A stretch of DNA of 64,000 nt from UBA1563 sp041667115 (GTDB lineage Bacteria > Bacteroidota > Ignavibacteria > Ignavibacteriales > Ignavibacteriaceae). The notes beneath the pieces were generated by a model that did no database searches, was not told the origin of the DNA, and saw only the letters and a list, made by a program, of their open reading frames with translations. Positions 18,388 to 27,057 of the stretch are shown in pieces. The stretch lies in the NCBI GenBank assembly GCA_041667115.1, contig JBAYFO010000001.1, forward strand, positions 220,255-284,254. The letters are read 5' to 3'. Within the stretch, counting starts at the first letter, position 1. Each line of letters starts with the position of its first letter. The translations under genes were made by a program, and so were the position numbers.

Positions 18388-19140
18388 TTATCCACAAAGG
18401 ATACTCCCGCCGTTTACGTTTAGAATTTCTCCATTAATATGTCTTGCCAGATCAGAAGCGAGGAAAAGAACCGGACCGGCAATATCTTCAGCCGTGGCGA
18501 TTCGTTGAACGGGGATAGCTTTTCGTTCTTTCTCTTTGTATTTGTCATCAGAAAAAACAGAAGAAACCATCTCGGTATCTACCCAGCCGGGAGCAACACA
18601 ATTCGTTGTGATGTTGTATTTCCCCAACTCTGTGGCAAGTGATTTTGTATAAGAAATGATTCCTCCCTTTGAAGCGGCGTAATGAGAATAGAAAGCTTCA
18701 CCTCGCTGTCCTGCAGTTGAAGAAATATTGATGATTCTTCCTGCTCCATTTTTTTTCATCGAAGGAATGACTTCTCGTGTTATTAAAAAAGTTGAAGTTA
18801 GATTTATCTGAATTGTTTCATTCCATTCTTGAAGGGACATTTTATCCGCTTCACCGAATTTCCAGATACCGGCGTTATTAACAAGAATATCAATTTTGCC
18901 GAACTTATTTAGAATGAATTTCACTTTCTCAACAATATCGCTTTCGGAATTAAAATCAATCTGAAGCGGAAATGGTTTTTTGGTAGAAAATGAATTGACT
19001 AATGTATCTGCCGCGCTATTATTTTCTTTATAAGAAAAAACGACAGTTGCGCCTGCCTGATGAAATAATTTTACACAAGCGGCTCCAATACCTCTTGATC
19101 CACCGGTAATAAAAACGGTTTTGTCTTGGAATGAAATCAT
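18388..19140 (-). CDS. Short-chain dehydrogenase/reductase, 3-oxoacyl-ACP reductase-like
   Basis: 250 residues from ATG 19140, one base after the truA stop; a longer start at 19191 would lie inside truA and prepend residues foreign to the family. The Rossmann motif TGGSRGIG (about 13-20), NNAG, the catalytic Ser and SHYAASKGG (Tyr and Lys) are present, and the C-terminus GEILNVNGGSILCG is typical of FabG-like enzymes. It probably reduces a carbonyl with NADPH; whether it acts in fatty acid synthesis cannot be told, as no fab gene is nearby. Confidence 0.9.
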   Translation of the reverse strand: MISFQDKTVFITGGSRGIGAACVKLFHQAGATVVFSYKENNSAADTLVNSFSTKKPFPLQIDFNSESDIVEKVKFILNKFGKIDILVNNAGIWKFGEADKMSLQEWNETIQINLTSTFLITREVIPSMKKNGAGRIINISSTAGQRGEAFYSHYAASKGGIISYTKSLATELGKYNITTNCVAPGWVDTEMVSSVFSDDKYKEKERKAIPVQRIATAEDIAGPVLFLASDLARHINGEILNVNGGSILCG

Positions 19141-19141
19141 T

Positions 19142-19870
19142 TTAATATTTAACCTTATATAAAAATAGACCCTTTGCTGGAACAGCTTCACCGGCTAGTA
19201 TCCGGTTTTTAGCCTCGATAATAGTCGTTAATTCCCCGAACGGTTTTTGCTCTTTGTGGAAGTCCAAAAGTGTTCCGACGATTGTTCTCACCATTCCGTG
19301 TAAAAATCGGGTAGCTTCAATGCTGAAAATAGAAAATTCTTTTAAACTTCTCCACCGGACATTTAAAATATTACAAATTTTATTTTCAGTCTCAGCTTCA
19401 TGCTTTGTGAATGAAGTGTAATCTCTTTCGCCGATCAATAATTTAGAAAGCCGGTTGAGATACCCGATATCGAGAGGCGAGTAATAAAAATATGTGTAAT
19501 TTTTCAAGAAAGGTGTTTTATTTCTTGAAATAAAATAAAGATAGGTCCTACTTTTTGCATCATAACGGGGATGAAATGATGTCTCAACTTCTTCAATTTT
19601 AGTAACCGCAATGTCCGATGGAATGGTATTATTTAGTGAATACCTGAAGCGGTATAAATCAAGCTGTTGTTCGGTTGAGAAATTTGCCACTTGTCCTAAT
19701 GCATGTACACCACTGTCGGTTCTTCCGCTTCCGTTTAGAGTAATATACTCTTTTATCAACACTTCGATGGCGTTCTTCAATGTTTGCTGAACGGACGGAT
19801 GGTTCTTTTGTATCTGCCAGCCGCAGTAATTTGAACCGTCGTATTGAATATGGAGTTTGTAATTTGGCAA
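19142..19870 (-). CDS. truA: tRNA pseudouridine(38-40) synthase
   Basis: 242 residues. The start YKLHIQYDGSNYCGWQIQ and the catalytic motif GRTDSGVHALGQVANF (Asp52) are those of TruA, which makes pseudouridine at positions 38-40 of the anticodon arm. The C-terminal FLHGMVRTIVGTLLDF is also conserved. Length agrees with bacterial TruA. It is first of a minus-strand pair with the SDR gene. Confidence 0.96.
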   Translation of the reverse strand: MPNYKLHIQYDGSNYCGWQIQKNHPSVQQTLKNAIEVLIKEYITLNGSGRTDSGVHALGQVANFSTEQQLDLYRFRYSLNNTIPSDIAVTKIEEVETSFHPRYDAKSRTYLYFISRNKTPFLKNYTYFYYSPLDIGYLNRLSKLLIGERDYTSFTKHEAETENKICNILNVRWRSLKEFSIFSIEATRFLHGMVRTIVGTLLDFHKEQKPFGELTTIIEAKNRILAGEAVPAKGLFLYKVKY

Positions 19871-20121
19871 TGTTCTATCAAAATTTTTTTAATTTTTGTA
19901 CAATTATTAAAACAAATATAGGCAGATGGAAAATTATTTTAGCATATAGCAGATAACTAAAATATTATTACTTCTTAAGTTCTTTATTTTAGCAATGTTT
20001 AGTTTAACCATTTAGAAGAATATCTTTCCACTTATCAAAAAAGATGTATTTATATTTCACAACCTGTTTAGATTATCCCCAGTTAAAAAGAATAATTCCA
20101 AATATATTCGATAGGAAGCTT

Positions 20122-22305
20122 ATGTTTTTGATACTCTTACTTTGTGCATTTACATCCATAGTTTCGGCAACTACAAAAAATGACGAGAAAAAACTCATCC
20201 TGAAAAAAACAAGTACTGCTATTCTTATCGATGGTGTCATTGATCCGGTTTGGAATCAAGCCGACTCAGTTTCTACTTTTTTTCAGCTTTCTCCCTATTT
20301 TGCTCAAGCTCCATCAAAACGAACGGTCGCAAAAGTTTTAACAACTGATGATGCAATCTATTGCCTCATGATCAACTATGATGATCGTGCAAACATTCAA
20401 AGTAATGCCGGAGTTTTAGACGAATTCGGATCAAGCGATATCGTCTCCTTTATGCTCGATACTTTTAACGATAAAAAAACCGCATACAAATTTGCTGTAA
20501 CCGCCGCCGGCGTTAGACTTGATTGCAGGCTTTTAGATGATGGAAGAAACAGAGATTACAATTGGGATGGGATTTGGTTTGCCGACTCGAAAGTTTATGA
20601 TTGGGGATTTGTAGTAGAAATGAAAATCCCCTACAAATCAATTCAATATAATGAAGAAGCAACGACCTGGGGATTAGATTTTGACCGTTGGATTCCTTCG
20701 CTTACGGAGGATCTCTATTGGTGCGATTATGAACAAAATGAAGGGCAGCGCATCTCAAAATTTGGGAAGCTTGTTTTTAACGATTTCAAACCTTCTCTAA
20801 AAGGTTTAAATCTTGAATTATACCCGCTTGCTATTTCAAAAACATCTTATCTGCCTGATGGCAAGTATAAGAATGAACCGAATGCCGGACTTGATATTCT
20901 TTATAATCCATCACCTAAATTAACCTATCAATTGACCGTGAATCCGGACTTCGCACAAATTGAAGCAGACCCTTTTCAATTTAATATTTCGCGCTACGAA
21001 ACATATTTCAGCGAGCGCCGCCCTTTCTTTACACAAGGAAATGAAATTTTTATGCCTTCGGGGAAATCAAATAGTTCAGGTTTTTACAGTCCGATGGAAT
21101 TATTTTATTCAAGAAGGATTGGTAAAAAATTACCCGGCGGAAAAGAAGTCCCGCTGATTTTTGGAACGAAAGCCTTCGGTAGAATTAACGATTGGGAATA
21201 CGGAGGATTTTTAGCGATGACTGGGGAGACTGATTATGTTGATGATGATGGTGTTAATCAAAAAGAAGAACGAGCTTACTTTGGATCTGCAAGATTCAAA
21301 AAACAAATTCTCGAGAATTCAAATATTGGAGTTCTTTTTGTGGGAAAAAATGCTGTTGGAAATAATTCCGGGGTGCTTGATATCGACGGGGCATTCAGAG
21401 AGTCCGATTGGCAGTTAGCTTACCAGGTCGCCCGTTCTTTTAAAAATTCCGAAGGTGATTTTGCCGCTTCTGCGGGATTTACAAGAGAAACCACAAGTTG
21501 GTTAACCTTGGCTCGTTCACGCTACGTTGGGAATAAGTTTGATATTAGCGGTGTTGGATATGTTCCTTGGAAGGGAACCGCTACACTCGTTGGTCTCACC
21601 GGTCCCATCTGGCACTACGATAAAGGATATATTGCTTCATTAACTCTTTATGGAGGCGGGGCTTTCACTTATGAAAAAGTTGACGCGTATACAGATAATG
21701 TAGTTATCCTGGGATTGAATATGCAACTCCGCAATAATTGGGGTTATGAGATTGATTATACTTTCGGTAACCAAAAAGATTCGGATGTAAAATATTTTGC
21801 TTCGGAATTGACCTTCAGTTCATGGTATAATATCTCACCGAAATGGAGTGGAAATCTTTATGGCGGATACTCAAAGACCTACAATTTTTCCCGCGACTAT
21901 TTAGCTTTTTATTCATGGGCGGGCGCGTATATTTCCTGGAAAGCCTTATCTGTTTTGGATGTCGGGACTTCGTATGATATGTTCATCGAAGGAAATCCTT
22001 CCGGTAATGTTGAAGATATAACGTATAATGCAAGACCCTATCTCACCATCACTCCGGTTAATGATTTAAGCGCAAGAATTTACTTAGATAATGTTTTTGT
22101 CAAATCATCGGATAAACTTGAACATGTAATATTCGGATTTTTATTCTCTTATAATTTCTCACCGAAAAGTTGGATCTACTTTGCAGTGAACGAAATTAGA
22201 GATAGAAGCGAGGAGTATGATTTAGCGGGGAATGCGTTGCCGCTAAAAATGCATGTGGTTGACCGTGTTGGCGTACTAAAAGTAAAGTATCTTTATTATT
22301 TTTAG
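20122..22305 (+). CDS. DUF5916 outer-membrane protein with CBM9-like domain
   Basis: 727 residues from ATG 20122, chosen because AGGAAG lies just upstream and the protein then begins with a signal peptide (MFLILLLCAFTSIVSA); an earlier ATG at 20044 adds 26 residues. Residues about 30-230 form a carbohydrate-binding family 9-like beta-sandwich (AILIDGVIDPVWNQAD, VVEMKIPYKSIQ, TWGLDFDRWIP). The rest is the DUF5916 barrel, with the landmark DFAQIEADPFQFN and RRPFFTQGNEIF. Such proteins are widespread in Bacteroidota outer membranes; their function is not established. Confidence 0.85.
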   Translation: MFLILLLCAFTSIVSATTKNDEKKLILKKTSTAILIDGVIDPVWNQADSVSTFFQLSPYFAQAPSKRTVAKVLTTDDAIYCLMINYDDRANIQSNAGVLDEFGSSDIVSFMLDTFNDKKTAYKFAVTAAGVRLDCRLLDDGRNRDYNWDGIWFADSKVYDWGFVVEMKIPYKSIQYNEEATTWGLDFDRWIPSLTEDLYWCDYEQNEGQRISKFGKLVFNDFKPSLKGLNLELYPLAISKTSYLPDGKYKNEPNAGLDILYNPSPKLTYQLTVNPDFAQIEADPFQFNISRYETYFSERRPFFTQGNEIFMPSGKSNSSGFYSPMELFYSRRIGKKLPGGKEVPLIFGTKAFGRINDWEYGGFLAMTGETDYVDDDGVNQKEERAYFGSARFKKQILENSNIGVLFVGKNAVGNNSGVLDIDGAFRESDWQLAYQVARSFKNSEGDFAASAGFTRETTSWLTLARSRYVGNKFDISGVGYVPWKGTATLVGLTGPIWHYDKGYIASLTLYGGGAFTYEKVDAYTDNVVILGLNMQLRNNWGYEIDYTFGNQKDSDVKYFASELTFSSWYNISPKWSGNLYGGYSKTYNFSRDYLAFYSWAGAYISWKALSVLDVGTSYDMFIEGNPSGNVEDITYNARPYLTITPVNDLSARIYLDNVFVKSSDKLEHVIFGFLFSYNFSPKSWIYFAVNEIRDRSEEYDLAGNALPLKMHVVDRVGVLKVKYLYYF

Positions 22306-22448
22306 CTTACGAGAGATGGAATCATTATTTGAGAAGGAGTATTTTTTTTGCTAATTTTATTTTGCAAACAAAATTAGTTAAGACAATAATTATTTAATAG
22401 TGTCGCAGTAATAAATATAATTGCTACTGAAAAGAGATTTTTACCGGA

Positions 22449-23327
22449 ATGAATTTTAAAAAAATAATTATTTACGCGCTATTAAACATAGTGGCGATTC
22501 CAACGGCACTTTTCTCTCAAACACAATTTAAATTCCTCCCCGACGGTTTAAATTTTCTACCGCTTCGCGCAAACAGCCAGGAGGCAAAGCTTGGGGTTCT
22601 CTATTATCCTGAAAACGCAAATCTTAAAGTTGATATCGGAAATTCAATGGATCTCCTTTCTTTTCAATTCCCTGAAAGTAAAAGCAAATTGAATTTCGGA
22701 GTTGAATTTATGGCATACGCTTCTGTCATCGGGTATGAGCAGCTTCGTTTGCAGATCGACGCCATCGATGGATTCTTCGGCGGGAATGCAACATTTACCA
22801 AACCAATAAACGATAATCTTTTTTCTCTTCGCTTTAGATTCATTCATAATAGTGCCCATTTAGTTGATGGGAATTATTGGATACATCCTTATCCGAGAAA
22901 CTGGACAAAACCCGGTGGTCCAATAGCATTTACCCGCGATTTTGGTGAATTGATTGCAGCCAATACGATCAACGTTAATAATTACTCGTTGCGTTATTAC
23001 GGCGGAGGTGCATTTTCTTTTCGCATCCGCCCGGATATCTTAAAACGTTTTTCTGCCATCGCAGGATTTGAAATTAATAGTGACAAAATTATTGGTAAAC
23101 TGTTTGACAAACCTGTAAATGTTTTTCTTGCACATAATATTAATTATGCCGGACTGCCTGAGTATTCTTTTACAAACCAATCTCAACTCGGAATTAAATT
23201 TGGAGAGTGGGAATCAAAAGGAATTCTCTTTTACTTCTCATTCTTTTCCGGTAACAATATGTTCAGCGAATATTTTGATGAAAAAATTAATAAAGTTGGA
23301 TTCGGTTTTGCGGTTGATTTTCCGTAG
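22449..23327 (+). CDS. Secreted outer-membrane barrel protein, DUF1207-like
   Basis: 292 residues with a signal peptide (about 1-24, ending TALFSQ). The mature protein looks like a beta-barrel: FRFIHNSAHLVDGNYW, YSLRYYGGGAFSFRIRP, KVGFGFAVDF at the end. The HNSAHLVDG segment recalls the HxSSHxGD segment of DUF1207 proteins, but the similarity is short. No function is given. Confidence 0.6.
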   Translation: MNFKKIIIYALLNIVAIPTALFSQTQFKFLPDGLNFLPLRANSQEAKLGVLYYPENANLKVDIGNSMDLLSFQFPESKSKLNFGVEFMAYASVIGYEQLRLQIDAIDGFFGGNATFTKPINDNLFSLRFRFIHNSAHLVDGNYWIHPYPRNWTKPGGPIAFTRDFGELIAANTINVNNYSLRYYGGGAFSFRIRPDILKRFSAIAGFEINSDKIIGKLFDKPVNVFLAHNINYAGLPEYSFTNQSQLGIKFGEWESKGILFYFSFFSGNNMFSEYFDEKINKVGFGFAVDFP

Positions 23328-23459
23328 AAAGTGTTTTTTCTTTTCACATCTATACTTCTAATTTTGCCGCTTATCAATTTAAGCAGCTACTTTTTGATGA
23401 AAACCTTATTTTTACTTAAGAATTTTTGATTAGTAGTTCGTAACCGAAAGAATTATGGA

Positions 23460-24374
23460 ATGCAGAAAATAATTGAAGTAAAAAATCTCACAAAAAAATT
23501 CAAATCACTAACCGCCGTAAATAATTTGGATTTAAATGTCTATCGCGGAGATATTTTTGGTTTTCTTGGACCAAACGGCGCGGGGAAAAGTACAACTATT
23601 AGAATGCTGATGACACTTATCAATCCTTCTTCAGGCTCGATCAAAATATTTGATAAATCCTTAAAGCAAAACCGGAATGAAATTTTAAAAAAAATTGGCG
23701 CCATCGTTGAAAAGCCCGATTTCTACGGCTATTTGTCGGCTTACAAAAATTTGGAAATACTCGGACAAATCTCCGGCTGTGATACTTCTAATAAAAGAAT
23801 TATGGAAGTTCTTGAACTGGTCGGACTTGAAAAGCGTTACAAAAGCAAAGTAAAAACTTTTTCGCACGGAATGAAACAACGGCTTGGCTTAGGTCAGGCG
23901 CTGTTGCACAATCCCGAACTCATTATTCTTGATGAACCGACAACCGGACTTGATCCTCAGGGAATGAAAGAAATCCGCGAACTAATTCTTCACCTGAGCA
24001 AAGAAGAGCAAAAAACTATTTTTCTTTCATCACATATTCTTGCCGAAGTTGAGCTTGTTGCTAACAGGATGATCATCATCAATAAAGGAACAACCGTGGT
24101 GGAGGGGACTGTGCAAGAATTATTGAATGCGACGAATCTTAAAGTAACCTTTGAAGTTGATGAAATTGAGCGGGCAAAAAAGATTCTCTCGGAAACGCAA
24201 TGGCAGAAAAAAATTGAATCGTTCGGCGACTATCAGATTCTTTTCCTTCTTGAAAAAGAAGAAATCGCATTCTTAAATAAATTTTTTGTCGAACAGGGAA
24301 TTCTTGTTCATTCCATTGTTCCGAAACGCTCGCTTGAAGAATATTTTCTAAATTTGACCGAGAAGGGAGCCTGA
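23460..24374 (+). CDS. ABC transporter ATP-binding protein
   Basis: 304 residues. Walker A GPNGAGKST (about 37-45), signature FSHGMKQRLGLGQAL, Walker B LIILDEPTTGLDP and the switch histidine in FLSSHIL are all present. The ~90-residue C-terminal extension is typical of the CcmA/DrrA-type subunits that pair with ABC-2 permeases. The permease start overlaps this stop by one base, so the two form a simple exporter; the LolA-like and SMP-30-like genes follow. Confidence 0.95.
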   Translation: MQKIIEVKNLTKKFKSLTAVNNLDLNVYRGDIFGFLGPNGAGKSTTIRMLMTLINPSSGSIKIFDKSLKQNRNEILKKIGAIVEKPDFYGYLSAYKNLEILGQISGCDTSNKRIMEVLELVGLEKRYKSKVKTFSHGMKQRLGLGQALLHNPELIILDEPTTGLDPQGMKEIRELILHLSKEEQKTIFLSSHILAEVELVANRMIIINKGTTVVEGTVQELLNATNLKVTFEVDEIERAKKILSETQWQKKIESFGDYQILFLLEKEEIAFLNKFFVEQGILVHSIVPKRSLEEYFLNLTEKGA

Positions 24375-25210
24375 TGTATACGCTCGTTAAAATTGAATTG
24401 TATAAAATTTTCCGTAAATGGAGAACGTATATCGGTTTTATGGCAATCGGTGTTTTGGTTCCGGTTATTCAGATCGCGATGTATTTTCAAGGAGCCCATT
24501 ATCTGGAATTCCTTACGAGAAATTTCAAAGATAATTTTGTGTTTGTTGGCAATCTTCTTAACGGTTATTTGATTGCATATATCATTCTCGGAAGTTTAAC
24601 AATCCATATTCCGTTTCTGATTGCACTTGTTGCGGGAGATCTGCTTGCAGGTGAAGCCACTGCAGGAACGTATCGCATGTTAATTACGAGGCCTGTTTCC
24701 CGGTTGAAATTAGTCACGGCAAAATTTATTGCAGGATTAATTTATACAAATCTGCTTGTACTCTGGCTTGCGGTAATTAGTTTGGGGCTTGGGATACTCA
24801 TCTTCGGTGTTGGTGAACTGCTTGTTATCAAAGACGCAATTATAATTTTTGCGCAAAATGATATTCTCTGGCGGTTTGCCTTTGCGTATGCTTCCGCCGC
24901 TCTTAGCATGAGTGTTGTCTGTGCACTCGGTTTCCTTTTTTCTTCTCTGGTAGAAAATGCGATTGGACCAATTGTGACAACAATGACGGTGATAATTATC
25001 TTCACAATTTTTTCGGCGATCAATATTGATTTTTTTAGAACAATCAGACCGTATCTGTTTACTAATTATATGTCTACATGGCATCTGGTTTTTGATGACC
25101 CGGTTAATTACGATGAAATAGTAAAAAACTTGTTGGTACTTACCGGACACATTGCCGGATTTTTCGGAATAACGCTTTTCATCTTTAAGAGAAAAGATAT
25201 ACTTACTTAA
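24374..25210 (+). CDS. ABC-2 type transporter permease
   Basis: 278 residues with six hydrophobic segments. It begins with the amphipathic MYTLVKIELYKIFRKWRTYIG, typical of ABC-2 permeases, and contains AGEATAGTYRMLITRPVSR in the loop after the second segment, the coupling-helix region of this family. It works with the ATPase encoded directly upstream. The exported substrate is unknown; NatB-like and multidrug types look alike in sequence. Confidence 0.9.
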   Translation: MYTLVKIELYKIFRKWRTYIGFMAIGVLVPVIQIAMYFQGAHYLEFLTRNFKDNFVFVGNLLNGYLIAYIILGSLTIHIPFLIALVAGDLLAGEATAGTYRMLITRPVSRLKLVTAKFIAGLIYTNLLVLWLAVISLGLGILIFGVGELLVIKDAIIIFAQNDILWRFAFAYASAALSMSVVCALGFLFSSLVENAIGPIVTTMTVIIIFTIFSAINIDFFRTIRPYLFTNYMSTWHLVFDDPVNYDEIVKNLLVLTGHIAGFFGITLFIFKRKDILT

Positions 25211-25237
25211 CATAGCTTAGAAATTTTTGGAGTTGTT

Positions 25238-25936
25238 ATGAAATATTTTTTGGCGCTGATCTTATTCTTCCAGCTTGGATTTGCGCAAACAAAAGACGGG
25301 CACGAAATTATTGAAAAGGTGAAGAAAAAATTCAGCGAAGTAAAGGATTATCAAGTTGATGTAAAGATAATTGTTGACGTTAATTTCTTAAAAATCCCTC
25401 CAACGGAAGCGAAAATATTTTTTAAGCAGCCGGATAAAGTGAAAATTAAATCTCAGGGATTTGCCATGCTTCCGAAAGAAGGATTGAACTTTACGCCGCA
25501 ATCGCTATTCAATAAAGCGTATATAAGTTTTTATGAGCGGGATGAAATGTATGACGGAGTTAATTGTGCGGTGCTTAAAGTTATTCCTCTCGGGGAAGTG
25601 AGTGAAGTTATTCTTTCCACGATTTGGATTGATAAGCAATACTCGGTTATAAAAAAAGTTGAATCAACTACAAAGATGAATGGGACATTCACAATTGATT
25701 TTGAATATGGGACGGAAGGGAAGCATCTTTTACCGGCGCAGATGGTCTTCAGTTTTGATGCGGGGAAGATGAACATGGCAAACAACCTGGGAGGTGATAT
25801 GCATGGCGATTCCGATGCACCGAAACCGAAAAAACCGAAATTAACAAAAGGAACTGTAAAAGTGATTTACACAAATTATATAATCAACGCGGGAATCGAT
25901 GATTCCCTTTTTGAAGAAAAAAAGGAGAAAAAATGA
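25238..25936 (+). CDS. LolA-like periplasmic protein
   Basis: 232 residues with a signal peptide (about 1-16, ending GFAQ). The mature start GHEIIEKVKKKFSEVKDYQVDVKIIVDV and the following strands KIFFKQPDKVKIKS match the LolA/LppX lipoprotein-carrier half-barrel. A lysine- and proline-rich linker (KPKKPKLTKG) precedes a last strand. It may carry a lipid or lipoprotein. It lies 27 bases after the permease, so a link to that exporter is plausible but not shown. Confidence 0.7.
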   Translation: MKYFLALILFFQLGFAQTKDGHEIIEKVKKKFSEVKDYQVDVKIIVDVNFLKIPPTEAKIFFKQPDKVKIKSQGFAMLPKEGLNFTPQSLFNKAYISFYERDEMYDGVNCAVLKVIPLGEVSEVILSTIWIDKQYSVIKKVESTTKMNGTFTIDFEYGTEGKHLLPAQMVFSFDAGKMNMANNLGGDMHGDSDAPKPKKPKLTKGTVKVIYTNYIINAGIDDSLFEEKKEKK

Positions 25937-26844
25937 AAAAATTATTACTTGCATTCGTCTGTTTTGCCGCGGTGAGCTTTTCGCAAAAACCTGCCGGGAT
26001 AACTACTATGGAACCGGTATGGACGAAAATCGCCGCAGATCAAAACTTTCCCGAAGGACCGGCATGGGATGGGAAAGAGAATCTCTATTCTTCAAGCTGT
26101 TACGGAAAATGGATTACAAAAAGTAAAAGTGGATCAGCGGAAGTATTCCTTACCCGCGCAGAAAATCCGTTTACTCTCGATCAGACAAACGGGTTAACGA
26201 TAGGCAGTGATGGAAATATTTATGCATGCGACTACGGTATCGGCGCTATTTTGAAAATTACTCCGGAAGGGAAAACGGAAATATATGCATCCGGTTTTGC
26301 AAGAAAAAGATTTAACCGTCCTAATGATCTGGCATTTGACGGCAAGGGAAATCTCTATTTCACCGATCCGAAAAGCTATAGCAAAGATACTCTTGACGGT
26401 AGAGTATTCATGATTAAGCATGATACGCATGAAGTTGTGTTGGTTGCCGATAATTTGGCATTCCCGAACGGTATCGCTTTCTCGAAAGATTTTAAAAAGG
26501 TTTTTGTTTGCGAATCAGCTAAAAACAGAATCTTGGAATACCCGGTTGAAAAAGATGGAGCGTTCTCAAAACAGTCCACTTTTGTTGAACTACCGGGTGG
26601 CGACCCGGATGGAATTGCCTTTGATAAAAACGGAAATTTGTATGCAGCCCATTTTGGGGGCGGAGCAATTTATGTAATAGCCCCGGATGGGAAAATATCA
26701 TATAAAATTAAAACTCCCGGTTTGAAACCAAGCAATATCGAATTTGGTGGAAGTGATTACAAAACGTTGTACCTCACAGAAGACGAAACGAATGCCGTGT
26801 ATGAAACTAAAGTTAGAGTTGAAGGCTTAAAACTGATAAGATAG
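25933..26844 (+). CDS. SMP-30/gluconolactonase-like beta-propeller protein
   Basis: 303 residues with a signal peptide (about 1-18, ending SFSQ), so it acts in the periplasm or outside. The propeller motifs are clear: FPEGPAWDGKENLY, the metal-site regions NRPNDLAFDGKGNLYFTDP and FPNGIAFSKDFK, and DPDGIAFDKNGNLYAAHFGGG. The family hydrolyses lactones or phosphotriesters using a bound Ca2+ or Zn2+. It overlaps the LolA-like gene by 4 bases (ATGA), which implies translational coupling. Confidence 0.87.
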   Translation: MKKLLLAFVCFAAVSFSQKPAGITTMEPVWTKIAADQNFPEGPAWDGKENLYSSSCYGKWITKSKSGSAEVFLTRAENPFTLDQTNGLTIGSDGNIYACDYGIGAILKITPEGKTEIYASGFARKRFNRPNDLAFDGKGNLYFTDPKSYSKDTLDGRVFMIKHDTHEVVLVADNLAFPNGIAFSKDFKKVFVCESAKNRILEYPVEKDGAFSKQSTFVELPGGDPDGIAFDKNGNLYAAHFGGGAIYVIAPDGKISYKIKTPGLKPSNIEFGGSDYKTLYLTEDETNAVYETKVRVEGLKLIR

Positions 26845-26901
26845 ATCGCCCGTCCTGTCGCCTAGTGTTCAGAGTTTTTGTGTTCAACATTCGAAATTAA
26901 A

Positions 26902-26943
26902 CCGGCTTTAGCAAAAGAGAGTTACAAGACTTGTTAAAGCCGG
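26902..26943 (+). terminator. Terminator after the SMP-30-like gene
   Basis: CCGGCTTTAGCAA at 26902-26914 pairs with TTGTTAAAGCCGG at 26931-26943 (one G-U pair), with a 16-nt loop, followed by AAACTTTTT. Confidence 0.7.
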
Positions 26944-26959
26944 AAACTTTTTCTCCGTC

Positions 26960-26990
26960 ATTCCTAATTCCTAATTCTTCATTCCTAATT
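26960..26990. repeat. Heptamer repeat tract, ATTCCTA type
   Basis: Four consecutive 7-bp units ATTCCTA, ATTCCTA, ATTCTTC, ATTCCTA, then ATT. The reverse complement gives TAGGAAT, the same family as the GGAATTA units at 34244 and 56033. Confidence 0.75.
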
Positions 26991-27027
26991 TAAAGAAGCT
27001 TAGTTTTCCTATCTGATGCTTTCTCTT

Positions 27028-27035
27028 TAACTTTG
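27028..27035 (+). promoter_or_regulatory. Candidate -7 element upstream of nadE
   Basis: TAACTTTG matches the Bacteroidota -7 consensus TAnnTTTG and lies 23 bases before the nadE start. The expected TTTG around -33 is not clear, so the call is weak. Confidence 0.25.
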
Positions 27036-27057
27036 AATAAAAAAAAAGAATTTTTAT

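Noticed and set aside
24737..25213. 158-codon ORF on the minus strand
   Set aside because: It lies entirely within the ABC-2 permease gene, has skewed composition and no domain; the plus-strand frame is clearly the real one.
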